From the NCBI GenBank assembly GCA_963978545.1, contig OZ021721.1, positions 107,530,366 through 107,594,365 on the forward strand: a stretch of DNA of 64,000 nt, written 5' to 3'. Numbering within the stretch: the first letter of the stretch is position 1; each line of letters starts with the position of its first letter. Below, piece after piece: positions 12,350 through 24,644 of the stretch. Under the pieces are notes generated by a model. The model had not been told where the DNA came from. It saw only the letters and a list, made by a program, of their open reading frames with translations, and did no database searches. This DNA comes from Linyphia triangularis (taxonomy: Eukaryota > Arthropoda > Arachnida > Araneae > Linyphiidae). Both the position numbers and the translations under genes were made by a program.

Positions 12350-12681
12350 AGTAGTTTCCAATTTGGGAGTCAACAGTTTCTATTAGCATTTTTAAAGAGC
12401 AGGCAGCTCACAAGCCAACTGGTATAGCATTGAATAATTTTTTAAATAATGCATGCAAATTTGCGAAAATAAATGAACGAGTGTTCCATCTCCAAAACTC
12501 TATCTTTCCTCAATGACATGCTACCACTTTGACCTGAGTTATACTTAACAATGAGTTAAACGTTTAGGTGCATACAACTTTTAAAAAAAGTTTGAAGTAC
12601 ATTTTCGGAACCTATTGTGTCCTATCGCGTGAGATAGGTATGAGTTTTGGTCAACTTACATTAGGCGTGAAGTCTTCGGAG
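12350..12681. other. Intergenic DNA, nothing recognised
   Basis: Possibly further decayed LINE sequence on the minus strand, but no motif is legible. Confidence 0.3.
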
Positions 12682-13983
12682 TGACCCAGGTCCGGGGTGA
12701 CCAGAGGGAGGATCCCCTTAATAGACTGTTTGTAAAAATAATTAGTACGGAATGAACAGTTATAAAGTATATATTTTTTATCATTTTATTTCTTAGAATG
12801 AAACACCTACTGTCTGTCTATAACAAGAATAGTTTCCGCCACAATGTCTCATATTGTCTATTGCCGAGAAAACAAGACTATCCCCACTTTCAAAATACAT
12901 CTGCATTCGCCGTATTGTAACCTATATGGATGCCAATGTCCTGCGTGCCTCACCCTTATTCTAAATCAACGAGTCTTGGTTCTGTAGTGGCTCCCACCAT
13001 CCGAGCTAGTCTTCAAATAGTCACAGGCAGACAGTATAACTCAATATCATTTCCCCCTTCTTTGAGTGTACTAAGTTCAAATTTCAGGTCATTCTGACCA
13101 GTGTTTTTTTTACAACTTTTTGAAAGTAGAACTTTAGTTATAACCACACTGTGTTTCATGAAATCTCAGTTAAACTTATTATCTGGATATATGAAATCGC
13201 ACATATACAATACAAATACAAATTTTAAGATCAACAACAGGCTCAAGGCCCAACAGGATTGGTCGAGTAAATATATATATACACGTATATACAAATAGAA
13301 AATAATTTGCATACGATAGTTACACGATCATACATACAATATAGCTTAGTTACAGGATCATGCACACAATATACAATAGTTACAGGATTATACAATACAA
13401 TATACATAATACAATACAATATACATAATACAATACAATGTACATAATACAATGCAATATACAAAGTTGACACAACGTTTGACAATCATACTGGAAAAAT
13501 GCAATATATAATGCAAGCAATATATACAAGCTGACACAATATACAATAGTTACAGGATTATACAATACAATATACATAATACAATGCAATATACATAATA
13601 CAATGCAATATACATAATACAATGCAATATACACAATACAATGCAATATACATAATACAATGCAATATACATAATACAATGCAATATACATAATACAATG
13701 CAATATACATAATACAATACAATACACAAATATGTCACAGCGTTTGACAATCATACTGGAAAAATGCAATACATAATGCAAGCTGACAAATTTTATAAAA
13801 ACCAACAGTACGCAAACATAAGTAACCAAATATGGTAACAAAATAACCTAAATTAAATATATACAAAGTATAACAACATAGAAAAAGTAAACACATTTCT
13901 ACTTTTTTTCTTTAAACCAAAAAACTTTCTTTAAAGACCCAGGTCCGTAGTTATCAAAGGGAGGATCCCCTTAATCCGTTTGT
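12682..13983. repeat. Dispersed repeat R1, copy interrupted by another element
   Basis: 12725-13205 and 13881-13915 together correspond to the uninterrupted copy at 5805-6325. The whole is bracketed by a ~48-bp direct repeat, GACCCAGGTCCG...GAGGATCCCCTTAAT, at 12682-12733 and 13936-13983. The older repeat is therefore split by the insertion at 13206-13880. The flanking direct repeat may be a long duplication made when R1 arrived, or part of R1 itself. Confidence 0.75.
13206..13880 (-). mobile_element. Inserted retroelement-like repeat with 19-bp minisatellite
   Basis: It interrupts R1 exactly between ACATA and GAAAAAG, with ACATA at both edges (13201-13205, 13876-13880), a likely 5-bp target duplication. 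Read on the minus strand it ends in a TTTGTATTTGTAT-type tail, as 3' ends of non-LTR retroelements or SINEs often do. Its middle is a 19-bp tandem repeat (units like AATACAATGCAATATACAT) between about 13560 and 13715. A second copy lies at 21423-21795. The long Cys/Tyr/Ile-rich minus-strand ORFs are products of the minisatellite, not genes. Confidence 0.6.
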
Positions 13984-14231
13984 TATAAAATCAATCAGCA
14001 TTCAATTATACATTCCATTTAGAAAGATACTCTTCTTAAACTTACAGTTCTACAAAAATATTTTGGAAGGAACCCATATAAAACTTCGCTAGTGATGTGA
14101 AAGAACAATTTACATTTAAAATATTGTGCGTGTAGCTGTAAATGATACCATTTGCCTGAAAGGATTAAGAATGGAATTTAATTCTTAAATGTTACAAAAA
14201 ATGAATGAAATACAGAGTTATTTAAGCTAAA

Positions 14232-15108
<877 letters not shown>

Positions 15109-15328
15109 TAACTAAAGTTCGACTTCTAAAAAGCCGTAAAAAAAGAACCCCCCAGTCAAAATGACCTGAATAAAGGTCATTTTAACCAAGAGTGACCAGC
15201 ACCTGAATATACACGAAGAATGAGAAAATAGTAAAGCATAAAAAAACTACTTCGAGCTATTATTTTATGCCATACCATTTCCCTTTCTTCGGTTAGATTC
15301 CCTTATTCAGGTCAAATTTCATGTCTTT

Positions 15329-15568
15329 CTAAGAAATGGGTATTTTTGTACAGATTTTAGAAATTTGAACTTTAATTACTATCACTCTATACTTAACGGA
15401 AACTATATCCAACGAAATAACAGAGAAATCAAAAGAAAGACTGTTTACAAAAATAAAGTACGTTTGGTCTAACCTTATAGTTAAATAAATGAACCACACT
15501 CCGTTATACGTTTGTTTCTTGGTCCCTTGGCAACCATAAAATGAGGTTCCTCTGTATTTCACTGTCAT
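15329..15568 (-). other. Unrecognised 79-codon ORF in intergenic DNA
   Basis: An open frame on the minus strand with ordinary composition and no motif I recognise, lying between a hAT-like element and a satellite array. No promoter, splice or poly(A) support is visible. Most likely a chance ORF; recorded because nothing else lies in 15109-15700. Confidence 0.15.
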
Positions 15569-15699
15569 AAAACTCTACAGCAGCTCCTAAAACTTCTCAA
15601 AACAACCACTTGGTAAGTATTTGATCCCATAAGAGTCTTTAAGGTTTAACCTTCCACAGTACAAGTGCAAGTGATGCCATGCAGTTATTTTTAAAAAAA

Positions 15700-17365
15700 G
15701 TTTTTAAATTTTTGTTCAAGTTTCAAAGATTTTTGTTCAAGTTTTAAAGATTTTTTGTTTTAAGAAAAATTTAAACTGTCAGTAACCTTAAGTAAACAAA
15801 AGACTTGTGCCTCTATAAATGAAAAATAAATTCATAAGTGATATTCATGTTTTATAATTATAATTAAGAATTTTAAATTCATAATTACTTATTTTTTTTT
15901 ATTTTGTCCTTCGCAATGAATAGATATTGATTACGTTCTTAGTTAAGTGTCTGTGTTTGTATATTTGTGGTCAACATAGCTCCCGAAATTTTTGTTCAAG
16001 TTTCAAAGATTTTTGTTTAAGTTTTAAAGATTTTTGTTTTAAGAAAAAGTTAAACTTTCAGTAACCTTAAGTAAACAAAATACTTGTGCCTCTATAAATC
16101 AAAAATAAATTCATAAGTGATATTCATGTTTTATAATTATAATTAAAAAATTTAAATTCATAATTACTTTTTTTTATTTTGTCCTTCGCAATGAATAGAT
16201 ATTGATTACGTTTTTAGTTAAGTGTCTGTGTTTGTATATTTGTGGTCAACATAGCTCCCGAAATTTTTGTTCAAGTTTCAAAGATTTTTGTTTAAGTTTT
16301 AAAGATTTTTGTTTTAAGAAAAATTTAAACTGTCAGTAACCTTAAGTAAACAAAAGACTTGTGCCTCTATAAATGAAAAATAAATTCATAAGTGATATTC
16401 ATGTTTTATAATTATAATTAAGAATTTTAAATTCATAATTACTTATTTTTTTTTATTTTGTCCTTCGCAATGAATAGATATTGATTACGTTCTTAGTTAA
16501 GTGTCTGTGTTTGTATATTTGTGGTCAACATAGCTCCCGAAATTTTTGTTCAAGTTTCAAAGATTTTTGTTTAAGTTTTAAAGATTTTTGTTTTAAGAAA
16601 AAGTTAAACTTTCAGTAACCTTAAGTAAACAAAATACTTGTGCCTCTATAAATCAAAAATAAATTCATAAGTGATATTCATGTTTTATAATTATAATTAA
16701 AAAATTTAAATTCATAATTACTTTTTTTTATTTTGTCCTTCGCAATGAATAGATATTGATTACGTTTTTAGTTAAGTGTCTGTGTTTGTATATTTGTGGT
16801 CAACATAGCTCCCGAAATTTTTGTTCAAGTTTCAAAGATTTTTGTTTAAGTTTTAAAGATTTTTGTTTTAAGAAAAAGTTAAACTTTCAGTAACCTTAAG
16901 TAAACAAAATACTTGTGCCTCTATAAATCAAAAATAAATTCATAAGTGATATTAATGTTTTATAATTATAATTAAAAAATTTAAATTCATAATTACTTTT
17001 TTTTATTTTGTCCTTCGCAATGAATAGATATTGATTACGTTCTTAGTTAAGTATCTGTGTTTGTATATTTGTGGTCAACATAGCTCCCGAAATTTTTGTT
17101 CAAGTTTCAAAGATTTTTGTTTAAGTTTTAAAGATTTTTGTTTTAAGAAAAAGTTAAACTTTCAGTAACCTTAAGTAAACAAAATACTTGTGCCTCTATA
17201 AATCAAAAATAAATTCATAAGTGATATTAATGTTTTATAATTATAATTAAAAAATTTAAATTCATAATTACTTTTTTTTAATTTGTCCTTCGCAATGAAT
17301 AGATATTAATTACGTTTTTAGTTAAATGTCTGTGTGTGTATATTTGTGGTCAACATAGCTCCCTA
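15700..17365. repeat. Satellite array, six ~275-280 bp monomers
   Basis: TTTGTTCAAG marks monomer starts at 15711, 15991, 16266, 16545, 16820 and 17095. Monomers share CAGTAACCTTAAGTAAACAA, GTCCTTCGCAATGAATAGAT and GTGGTCAACATAGCTCCC. Two types alternate: type A (~280 bp; GACTTGTGCC, TAAATGAAAAATAAA, TTAAGAATTTT) and type B (275 bp; ATACTTGTGCC, TAAATCAAAAATAAA, TTAAAAAATTT). The order is A-B-A-B-B-B, so the first four are two copies of an A-B dimer. A small higher-order repeat. Confidence 0.9.
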
Positions 17366-17927
17366 AATGATTGATCTACGATGCTTAACTTTTGTATACT
17401 AGTCAGTGATGGCCATGAGAGATTCATGAAGGTTTACGCCAAAATAGCCCATGCGCATACAGTAGATGCTATTGAAAAATGTATGTTTCAAACAATTATG
17501 ATCAAAATTGTTTGAACCTTTTTTTTTAAGATGTTCCTATTAGATACCTTTAAGATGTTCTAAACATTCTCAAACTCAAAATCCCCATACAAATTCGATA
17601 AAGGCATACAAAGTTGAAAAACAGATGATTTAACATAAAATTATCTTTCCTTAAGCATTGCTCATAAACGACTGCTGTTCTTACATTTTAATTATTTGAA
17701 AGGAATAATGTGGTAATTATCACATATATAAATCCCCAAACTCGCCAAATCGGGTTAGGCCACCAATTTCAGTTGTGTAATTGAGAGTTATGCAATGTTC
17801 AACACCCCTAATCAAGATTGTTGTTTTGAAAAAAATCAAACTATCTTATAATGCTGTTTAAAATAAATCGTAAAAATAATTTAGATTTTGAATGTACAGA
17901 TAAAAGATCCATTCTTAAGTGTAATTA
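17366..17927. other. Intergenic DNA, nothing recognised
   Basis: AT-rich sequence immediately upstream of the orphan ORF at 17928. No feature found. Confidence 0.35.
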
Positions 17928-18263
17928 ATGTTTCGTAAATATATTAAAATTAATATAATAATTTCAATTTTATATATTTTTTATTTGTATCTTTTACTCA
18001 GAGAAAAGCGATTGATTCCTTTACTAGTCATTTACTATATGACTCCTTCCGAAAGAAATCCTTGTAATATCTTGTTCTTAGACTTGCATGAATTATCAAT
18101 TTCTTGTGTAAGTCAAAGAAGAGTAGTCCAAATTTCCACTTTTAGCTATTTTGCAAAACCCCTATACTTCTACGAAAAATTATTATTTTATTTTAAACAT
18201 GACGAATATAATGAATATAGATATAAACTCAGAGTAGAAATTTATTCATTAGTCATTTTTTAA
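17928..18263 (+). CDS. Orphan 111-codon ORF with poly(A) signal and A-tract
   Basis: I do not recognise the product. The predicted protein begins with a short basic stretch (MFRKYIK) and then about 20 hydrophobic residues (roughly 8-28), as in an uncleaved signal anchor. A mixed-composition region with several Cys, Arg and aromatic residues follows (residues ~40-111, including CNILFLDLHELSISC). AATAAA overlaps the stop codon (about 18263-18268), and a 16-17 A tract starts about 20 bp later (18284-18303). That geometry is what a reverse-transcribed mRNA copy looks like, so this may be a retrocopy or the 3' end of a retroelement. No clear flanking duplication was found. It may also be a chance ORF. 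Confidence 0.3.
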   Translation: MFRKYIKINIIISILYIFYLYLLLREKRLIPLLVIYYMTPSERNPCNILFLDLHELSISCVSQRRVVQISTFSYFAKPLYFYEKLLFYFKHDEYNEYRYKLRVEIYSLVIF

Positions 18264-18303
18264 ATAAAGCTATACAAGCTTATAATTAAAAAAAAAAAAA
18301 AAA

Positions 18304-18836
18304 CGTTAAAAGAAACCAGCTATTTATAATAGATACATCAGCAATGAATAATTATTATTCAACAGTGATTAGAGACGCACCATAAGTTTACGAAAAGTAA
18401 AATAAGATAAAATTAGCGATTTGTAATAGTACGGTTATTGAAGATATTAGTTTTCTTAAATACTACATTATTTTTTGCAAATTTATCCTTTTATAACTAT
18501 TAATTTTAATTTTTATTAAAAGAAAAAAATATAGTCTGAAAGAATTGAAATTAATTCTAAAAAATTGCATTTATTTTCAAATAACTGAAATTTATGTTGA
18601 AAGAATTGAAATTTATTTTGAAAGAACATTGAAATTCGTTCAGCAAGCATTGAAATTTATCCTTTAAGAATGGACATTTATTTTAAAAGGAATAAAGTTT
18701 ATTTTGAAAATTTTTACATTTATTCTTAAAGAGGTTGTTTTTTTTTTTTTTTTTTTTTTTTTATAGAATTGAAATTTGATCTGAAGGAATTGAAACTTAT
18801 CATAAAAAAGAACGTTAAAACTAATTAAGTATCACT
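18304..18836. other. AT-rich DNA with degenerate TTGAAATTTATT repeats and poly-T
   Basis: Between about 18530 and 18800 the phrase GAATTGAAATTTATTCTGAAA recurs in degenerate form about eight times. A poly-T run lies at about 18736-18763. No gene. Confidence 0.5.
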
Positions 18837-18844
18837 GAAATGGT

Positions 18845-19370
18845 TGGAGATCAGAAATATCGATCAAAATAAATATCGATCAAAATAAATATCGATAATA
18901 TATCGTTGCATAGAAAAAAATATCGATATATCGATACATGATTTTTTCTTTTTTTATTTGATTTTCAATTTTGCCAGAAGCAAAGTTTTTCGGGGCAAAT
19001 TTCTACTTTTTATGATTGCTTTTTTGTAAGGTGACTACTTTTTCAACCAAAAAGAATCTATTAAAAAAAAAGCTATATTTTCACTTAATTGGTGGAGTGA
19101 TTTTAAGAAAAATTTAGATATTTTTCAATAGCTTTTAAATGAATGCAAAGTATTGAATATTGGCGCCATTTTAACCGTCTCTCAGCCAAGTTCAAACTTT
19201 AGTTTTGAAGTTTTTGAGAAGAGAATAAAGAAAATCGAAAAAACACATGGAACTACAAAAAGATCATCAAAAAACTAAAAATGTTTAAAAATATCGATAT
19301 ATCGGTGATTTTTATCGATATTTTTACCATCGATATTTTTTTAGAAATATCGATATATCGCCGATCTCTA
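18845..19370. mobile_element. hAT-like MITE with TATCGATA-rich ends
   Basis: It is flanked by a perfect 8-bp duplication GAAATGGT at 18837-18844 and 19371-19378. Ends are TGGAGATCAGAAATATCGAT and, inverted, TAGAGATCGGCGATATATCG. Multiple ATATCGATATATCG palindromes sit inside both ends. The 526-bp body lacks a transposase. The 8-bp duplication points to hAT; the family is otherwise unassigned. Confidence 0.8.
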
Positions 19371-19378
19371 GAAATGGT

Positions 19379-20082
19379 AGAAATATATGAAACTGAAGCT
19401 GATTTATTTGAAGCTTTTTAATTATATTTGACACTCTCGCACACTTCAAAGTTTTCAATGAATGTATCTTCAATCATCTTCAAGACAGCAAAATGGTGGC
19501 TTTTTCATAATTTCTGTATTCTGCATCTAGTTTATTAAATTTTCTCAGTAGATAACATTCAAGTTCCTTTTTAAATTAATCATTAAATCTGAATTATAAA
19601 AAACTGTCTTGAATTAGGCGCGCAACCAGGGGGGAGGAGGTTAGTGTCAGAACCAACCCCCCAACCCTAGAGCAGCAAAATCTCGATATTTTCTAATGAA
19701 GGAATAATAAACACTAATTAATCCTAAATAATTTTAAAAGAATGTGTTTTTAACTTACCATCATTCAGACAGAGTAAGCCCACCATATAGCACTAAAGTA
19801 GATATTAGGTCCAAGAACTTCAAAGTAGACAACGGATTTGTAAATTTCTTAATAATAAGAAAATCGTTATCGTATTTTTGGTTTACTTAGAATATAATTT
19901 TCCATTTAAAATTATTTTCGTTTTCTAAATGTTGTAGTAGTGTACCAGTGCAACATGGCCCTTGTATTTTAAGCACCATTAAATTATTGATCTTTTTCTA
20001 ATTGAATTTAAACAAACGAAAAAACAAATTAATCGATAATAACCCAAAATATCTAAGATTTGGACCTTTTTCAGCACTGCTA

Positions 20083-20119
<37 letters not shown>

Positions 20120-20569
20120 GGAAGTCTTCCGTATCCGAAAGTGATGACAGCGGAAACGAAGAGGTCAAGGATAAAATTACCTAGGAGCAATTATTTGGAA
20201 GTATTAGGCACTGCAATTAGAGGATTAGAGCAATTACACAATTTCAGAATCGGAAATAATAGGGATTCAAGGATAAAAGTTTAGCCAAAAGTCAAAACTA
20301 TAAAAAGAACATTAAAACAAATGTTTCTCAAAACCACATCAAGTTATAAAAAGGATTTTTCTTAGTTTATTCCATTTATATGTTTTATTTCATTGATTTT
20401 GTGTATGAACAATGAGATATGTTCTAAAATCCGGAATTTTCAAAAATCCGAAATCGTCAAAGTTCCGGCGATTTCTAATTTGAGAAACTCTACTGTATCT
20501 GTAATACGGGATCTTTATAAAATTAAGTTCCATGTTTGGGTGTTCTATATTACTCAAACTTATTGTTTT
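19379..20569. other. AT-rich intergenic DNA, no gene
   Basis: Contains GGCGCGCAACCAGGGGGGAGG at about 19617, which resembles a hAT-type terminus without a detectable partner, and a poly-T tract at about 20089-20116. Nothing else recognised. Confidence 0.4.
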
Positions 20570-20947
20570 AGCTACTTATTATTTTACTTACTTATTATTA
20601 CTACTTATTATTTTACTTACTTATTATTACTACTTATTATTTTCCATACTTATTATTACTACTTATTATTTTACTTACTTATTATTACTTCTTAGTAGTT
20701 TACTTACTTATTATAACTACTTATTAGTTTACTTACTTATTCTAACTACTTATTATTTTACTTACTTATCATTACTACTTATTATTTTACTTACTTATTA
20801 TTACTACTTATTATTTTACCTACTTATTATTTTACTTACTTATTATTACTTCTTATTATTTTACTTACTTATTATTACTACTTATTATTTTACTTACTTA
20901 TTATTACTACTTATTATTTTACTTACTTATTATTACTACTTATTATT
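20570..20947. repeat. 29-bp minisatellite (TTACTTACTTATTATTACTACTTATTA-like)
   Basis: About 13 imperfect units of 29 bp built from nested TTA/CTTA motifs. It explains the long Tyr/Leu/Ile-rich ORFs in two frames here. Confidence 0.93.
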
Positions 20948-21422
20948 TTAGCAAATATAGGTGATAGATTAAGACACAGTAAAAATATTGATGATATGTG
21001 TGAAATATGGGATAAAAAATTCTGCATACGACGTTTTTTATAGAGAAATTACAAGAACAATCTTTGATTGAAAACCCCTCTCACAGAAATTTTTTGGTTA
21101 CGTTCCTGTTTTGAATAGCTTAGTAATCAGTTTTGATTTTATTTATGTTTGATTTTTAGTGTTTGGTTTTATTTATTCAAACATTAAATTTTGAATAAAT
21201 TCTCTCTTATAAAAAAGACGTTATTATTTAATAGTAAAAATAAATAATTTATTTTAGAAAACCCATTTAATCCGTTGAAAGCAACTTTAATAAATCAAGA
21301 AAAACTATTCTTGAAGAGTATGGTTTCTTTAATAACCGTAAACTTGTAGGCTTTGGTGACAGAACTGAAACAGTGGCTATGATTGTGTCCCAAAAAAATG
21401 TGGGCTGGGGGTTGTAATTTTT

Positions 21423-21795
21423 AAATACAAATACAAATTTTAAGACCAACAACAGGATCAAGGCCCAACAGGGTTGGTCGAGTAAATATATATATACACG
21501 TATATAGAAATAGAAAATAATTTGCATACGATAGTTACACGATCATGCATACAATATAGCTTAGTTACAGGATCATGCACACAATATACAATAGTTATAG
21601 GATTATACAATACAATATACATAATACAATACAATATACAGAATACAATACAATATACAGAATACAATACAATGTACATAATACAATGCAATATACAAAG
21701 TTGACACAACGTTTGACAGTCATACTGGAAAAATGCAATATATAATGCAAGCTGACAAATTTTATAAAAACCAACAGTACGCAAACATAAGTAAG
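21423..21795 (-). mobile_element. Second copy of the 13206-13880 retroelement-like repeat
   Basis: It matches 13206-13500 and 13716-13820, including CAACAGGATCAAGGCCCAAC, GGTTGGTCGAGTAAATATAT, the TACAATATACATAATACAAT units and GCAAACATAAGTAA, but has far fewer minisatellite units. On the minus strand it ends in AAAATTTGTATTTGTATTTAAA, consistent with a non-LTR-type 3' tail. Confidence 0.7.
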
Positions 21796-21799
21796 TGGT

Positions 21800-22361
21800 A
21801 GTGGAGGAGATGCATCCTTTTCATTGTATCCTTTTCCCCGCTAAGCATGAATAAGAATTTTGGAAAAGAAAAATATTTTACTGGAAAAAGGCTTAGCTTT
21901 GGAGTAAAATATAAAAAATAAATAAAAATTGAATATATATTTTCTTCACAAATTCGGGTGGCTCTTTTTTGTAAATTTTACATATACTTCTAAGGAATTG
22001 ATTATTATTAAAATCTCAATATTAACATAAAGTTACCAATATGGTTTATCAAATAAATTATTCCAAAGTAAAATTTGTATGCTTCAGAAATATGAAAATA
22101 GCTTTCTTTAAGTAAGATTGATTTGACTGGCCATTCGTAAATTCCATCAAAGTTTTTATCACAAAAAAACATTTACATGGAAAATTTGCTCCCCAAATAT
22201 TCTTTATCTTTCTGTTAAATATTGAAACACGTTTTTCAAATAACTGAAGTTCCGCTTTTTCTGCAATAATTTTTTTGTATGTATACTAGTTTTTGACTAA
22301 ATCAAACTCACTAATATTCATTGTATTTGCACAAACACGCACGTAACTGTTTATTCTTTCT
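21800..22361. other. Intergenic DNA, nothing recognised
   Basis: AT-rich, no ORF or repeat structure supported. Confidence 0.35.
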
Positions 22362-22375
22362 CACTAGATGGCAGC
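22362..22375 (+). promoter_or_regulatory. CTCF-like core motif
   Basis: CACTAGATGGCAGC matches all 14 positions of the CTCF core consensus CASYAGRKGGCRSY. A near-match in the opposite orientation lies at 24564-24577. No binding evidence is available, and such motifs can be spread by transposons. Confidence 0.3.
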
Positions 22376-22724
22376 ACTCTCTCTCTTCTTTCAATTTAAA
22401 AATAAATTAAGATCAATAATTTTATAAAATTGGTTCATAATAAGAATAACTCGCAAATTTTTACGTTTCATTTATGTTTTTCAAACACATTTTAATTTTG
22501 TTTTTTTCTTCAAGAATTATTGTGTGTATCTGCACGGATTATGAAGATTTATATTTGGTATAGCCCATCCAGAGCACATTCATTTTTTCAGAGTTCTCAT
22601 CAGTCTTTCCTCATTCCATAATTGTGATATAATTTTCATAAACATAATGTAGGTTGATACATAACTTAAAAAGAATTTAATTTAATAAATTTTCCAAATA
22701 TAGCAGCAGCAATTTAGGTAATTC

Positions 22725-23741
22725 CATGGGCTCCGGCAGAATTTTTTGCAGGGGGGTGTAGATCCATTTTATTGGGTGCTTTTCAACTTTTCGTCGATCA
22801 TATAAGACACCATACATTAATTGATAAGTTTGTTTGTTTTTAATTTAAATTAAAATAAGGATTGTTTAAAGTCTAAGGCATTTTAATTATAATTAATAAT
22901 TGAAAATTTTAAAACTAAACGTCACAATAAATTTATTGCTATTGGTTCAAAAATTGAATAAAAGTTATTGCATCCAAAGAGTATTTTCGATATCATTGTA
23001 GAAAAACAAAAATTATCCCTGCAAATAGCAAACAGTGTAAATTTAGAACATATTTACATATATAAACATTGAAAATGGAAAATACTTTTTATTTCGGAAA
23101 TGTCAAAATCAAAGCTTGCCTCTGTTTTCCGAAGTAAAAATTTCGTGCTAATATATTCGTGACTGATATATATTCGCTAATATATTCAAGTCAAAAAAAC
23201 TTTCGAGAGTCCAAATCGAACAAATTTTCTTATTAAATCCGTGATGAAGACACTTTTTTTTATTGATAGATTTTTTTTCCTTTCTCTGTATACTCCTTTT
23301 AAATCTGTTCATGCAAAGTGTAAAATAATGTCATTAAATACGGGGCCAAAACCCCTACGAAATGGTCAACGGCTTCTAAAAAAAAAATTCAGATCTATCA
23401 TTTCCAAAAGCAATATATTTTGGGGAATTTACGACCTAAAATAATTTCAGAAGATCATCCTACTATTCAATGATTTAGTACTTCATTCCACCTTTATTTC
23501 TCTTAGCTTTCTAATTGTAATTGTTCTAACTTTTGCTTTTTTCACATGTTGTCTTTTTTCTAATTACCGGATGTCGCGCAAATGATATATGTAACTGATT
23601 CCTCCTGGCAGCTAAAAGAAAAAAGAAAAAAATATATGCCATACTAAAGAAATGCCACACAGCCAATGTTTGCAATGGAAGATCAAATTATTTATTCAAA
23701 AGGGAGTAGAAAATCTGGAATTATATAAGAGAGATTAAATT

Positions 23742-23828
<87 letters not shown>

Positions 23829-24027
23829 AAAAAAACTTACTCAGCAAATAAAATTTAAATCACAATAAAGTAAACTAATACTTTATTAATTATGTTTTGC
23901 TGCACATTAAATCGCAAATAAAAAAAGTTAAAAGATTCTTTTAGGTTTAGATTTATTAAAGAATATAATTTCCAAAATCTAGGGGGGTGCAAGTGCACCC
24001 TCTAGCAACCCCCTAGCGGCGCCCATG
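22725..24027. mobile_element. hAT-like DNA transposon, 1.3 kb
   Basis: The ends are CATGGGCTCCGGCAGAATTT (left) and, inverted, CATGGGCGCCGCTAGGGGGT (right); both continue with a TGC..AGRGGGTG block. Flanking duplications are GGTAATTC (22717-22724) and GGTATAATTC (24028-24037; the same 8 bp with a 2-bp TA insertion). No transposase is legible in the body, which contains the TA run at 23744-23821. CCGCYAGGGGG-type ends with 8-bp duplications fit hAT. Confidence 0.75.
23744..23821. repeat. (AT)n microsatellite
   Basis: An uninterrupted AT run inside the 1.3-kb hAT-like element. Confidence 0.97.
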
Positions 24028-24244
24028 GGTATAATTCCAATTAAACGACGATTCAGAGTGTACAATTTAAGCAATTAAATATTCGACAGCTCTGTCTAGC
24101 AGGTGCTTCCATAGTTTTGTTGAAAAATTAATAAGAAATAATGTTTAAGTGCTACGTAAAAAAATAACAGTTTATTTTCTCATTACTCTTCTTTAATTTC
24201 TTTTATTATTGCTGTTATACAAGACAAAATTGCAAAAGTTTGAA

Positions 24245-24290
24245 ACAATCGGACCGATTTTATGTCCCAGTAGGCCCCTGTTCGTAGGAA
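24245..24290. mobile_element. hAT-like family H1, right-end fragment
   Basis: GGACCGATTTTATGTCCCAGTAGGCCCCTG repeats, in parts, the right end of the element at 14232-15108. No left end is found close by, so this is a solo terminus. Confidence 0.65.
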
Positions 24291-24563
24291 GTAATTTCAT
24301 CATTCTAAGAACTGGTGAAAACTTGACACTATCTTTATGTTTATTGCAGATTCAAATTTTAGCATAAGTAAATATATAAAAAAAAAAAAATATGAAAAGG
24401 TGGATCTCTGTACGAGTAAAGAAATTTCCTATCATGCTTTAAATTTTAATGTGATTTCCGGAATTTTGCTCCTTGAATAAATCACTGTTTCAAAAGTATG
24501 GATGTACCATAGGTGTCTATGTAGGAAGCACTCTTATTGGGAATAAATGAATCTAAGTGTTGT

Positions 24564-24577
24564 GCTGCCATCTAGCG
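24564..24577 (-). promoter_or_regulatory. CTCF-like motif, opposite orientation
   Basis: The minus strand reads CGCTAGATGGCAGC, one mismatch to the consensus matched at 22362-22375. The two face each other across 2.2 kb. Confidence 0.25.
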
Positions 24578-24644
24578 TCACTTAGTTAAAACATAAGTCA
24601 AATGGACGCTGTGTGAACAAAACACATCTCGTACTTAATATTCA

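Noticed and set aside
13243..13841. Cys/Tyr/Ile-rich minus-strand ORFs up to 153 codons
   Set aside because: They read through a 19-bp minisatellite; the repeated YCIVLCIL pattern mirrors the DNA repeat, not a protein family.
20393..20951. 139-codon Tyr/Leu-rich ORF
   Set aside because: Encoded by the 29-bp TTACTTATTATT minisatellite.
23744..23821. CRISPR-like or regulatory repeat
   Set aside because: Simple AT microsatellite; eukaryotic context, no spacers anywhere in the window.
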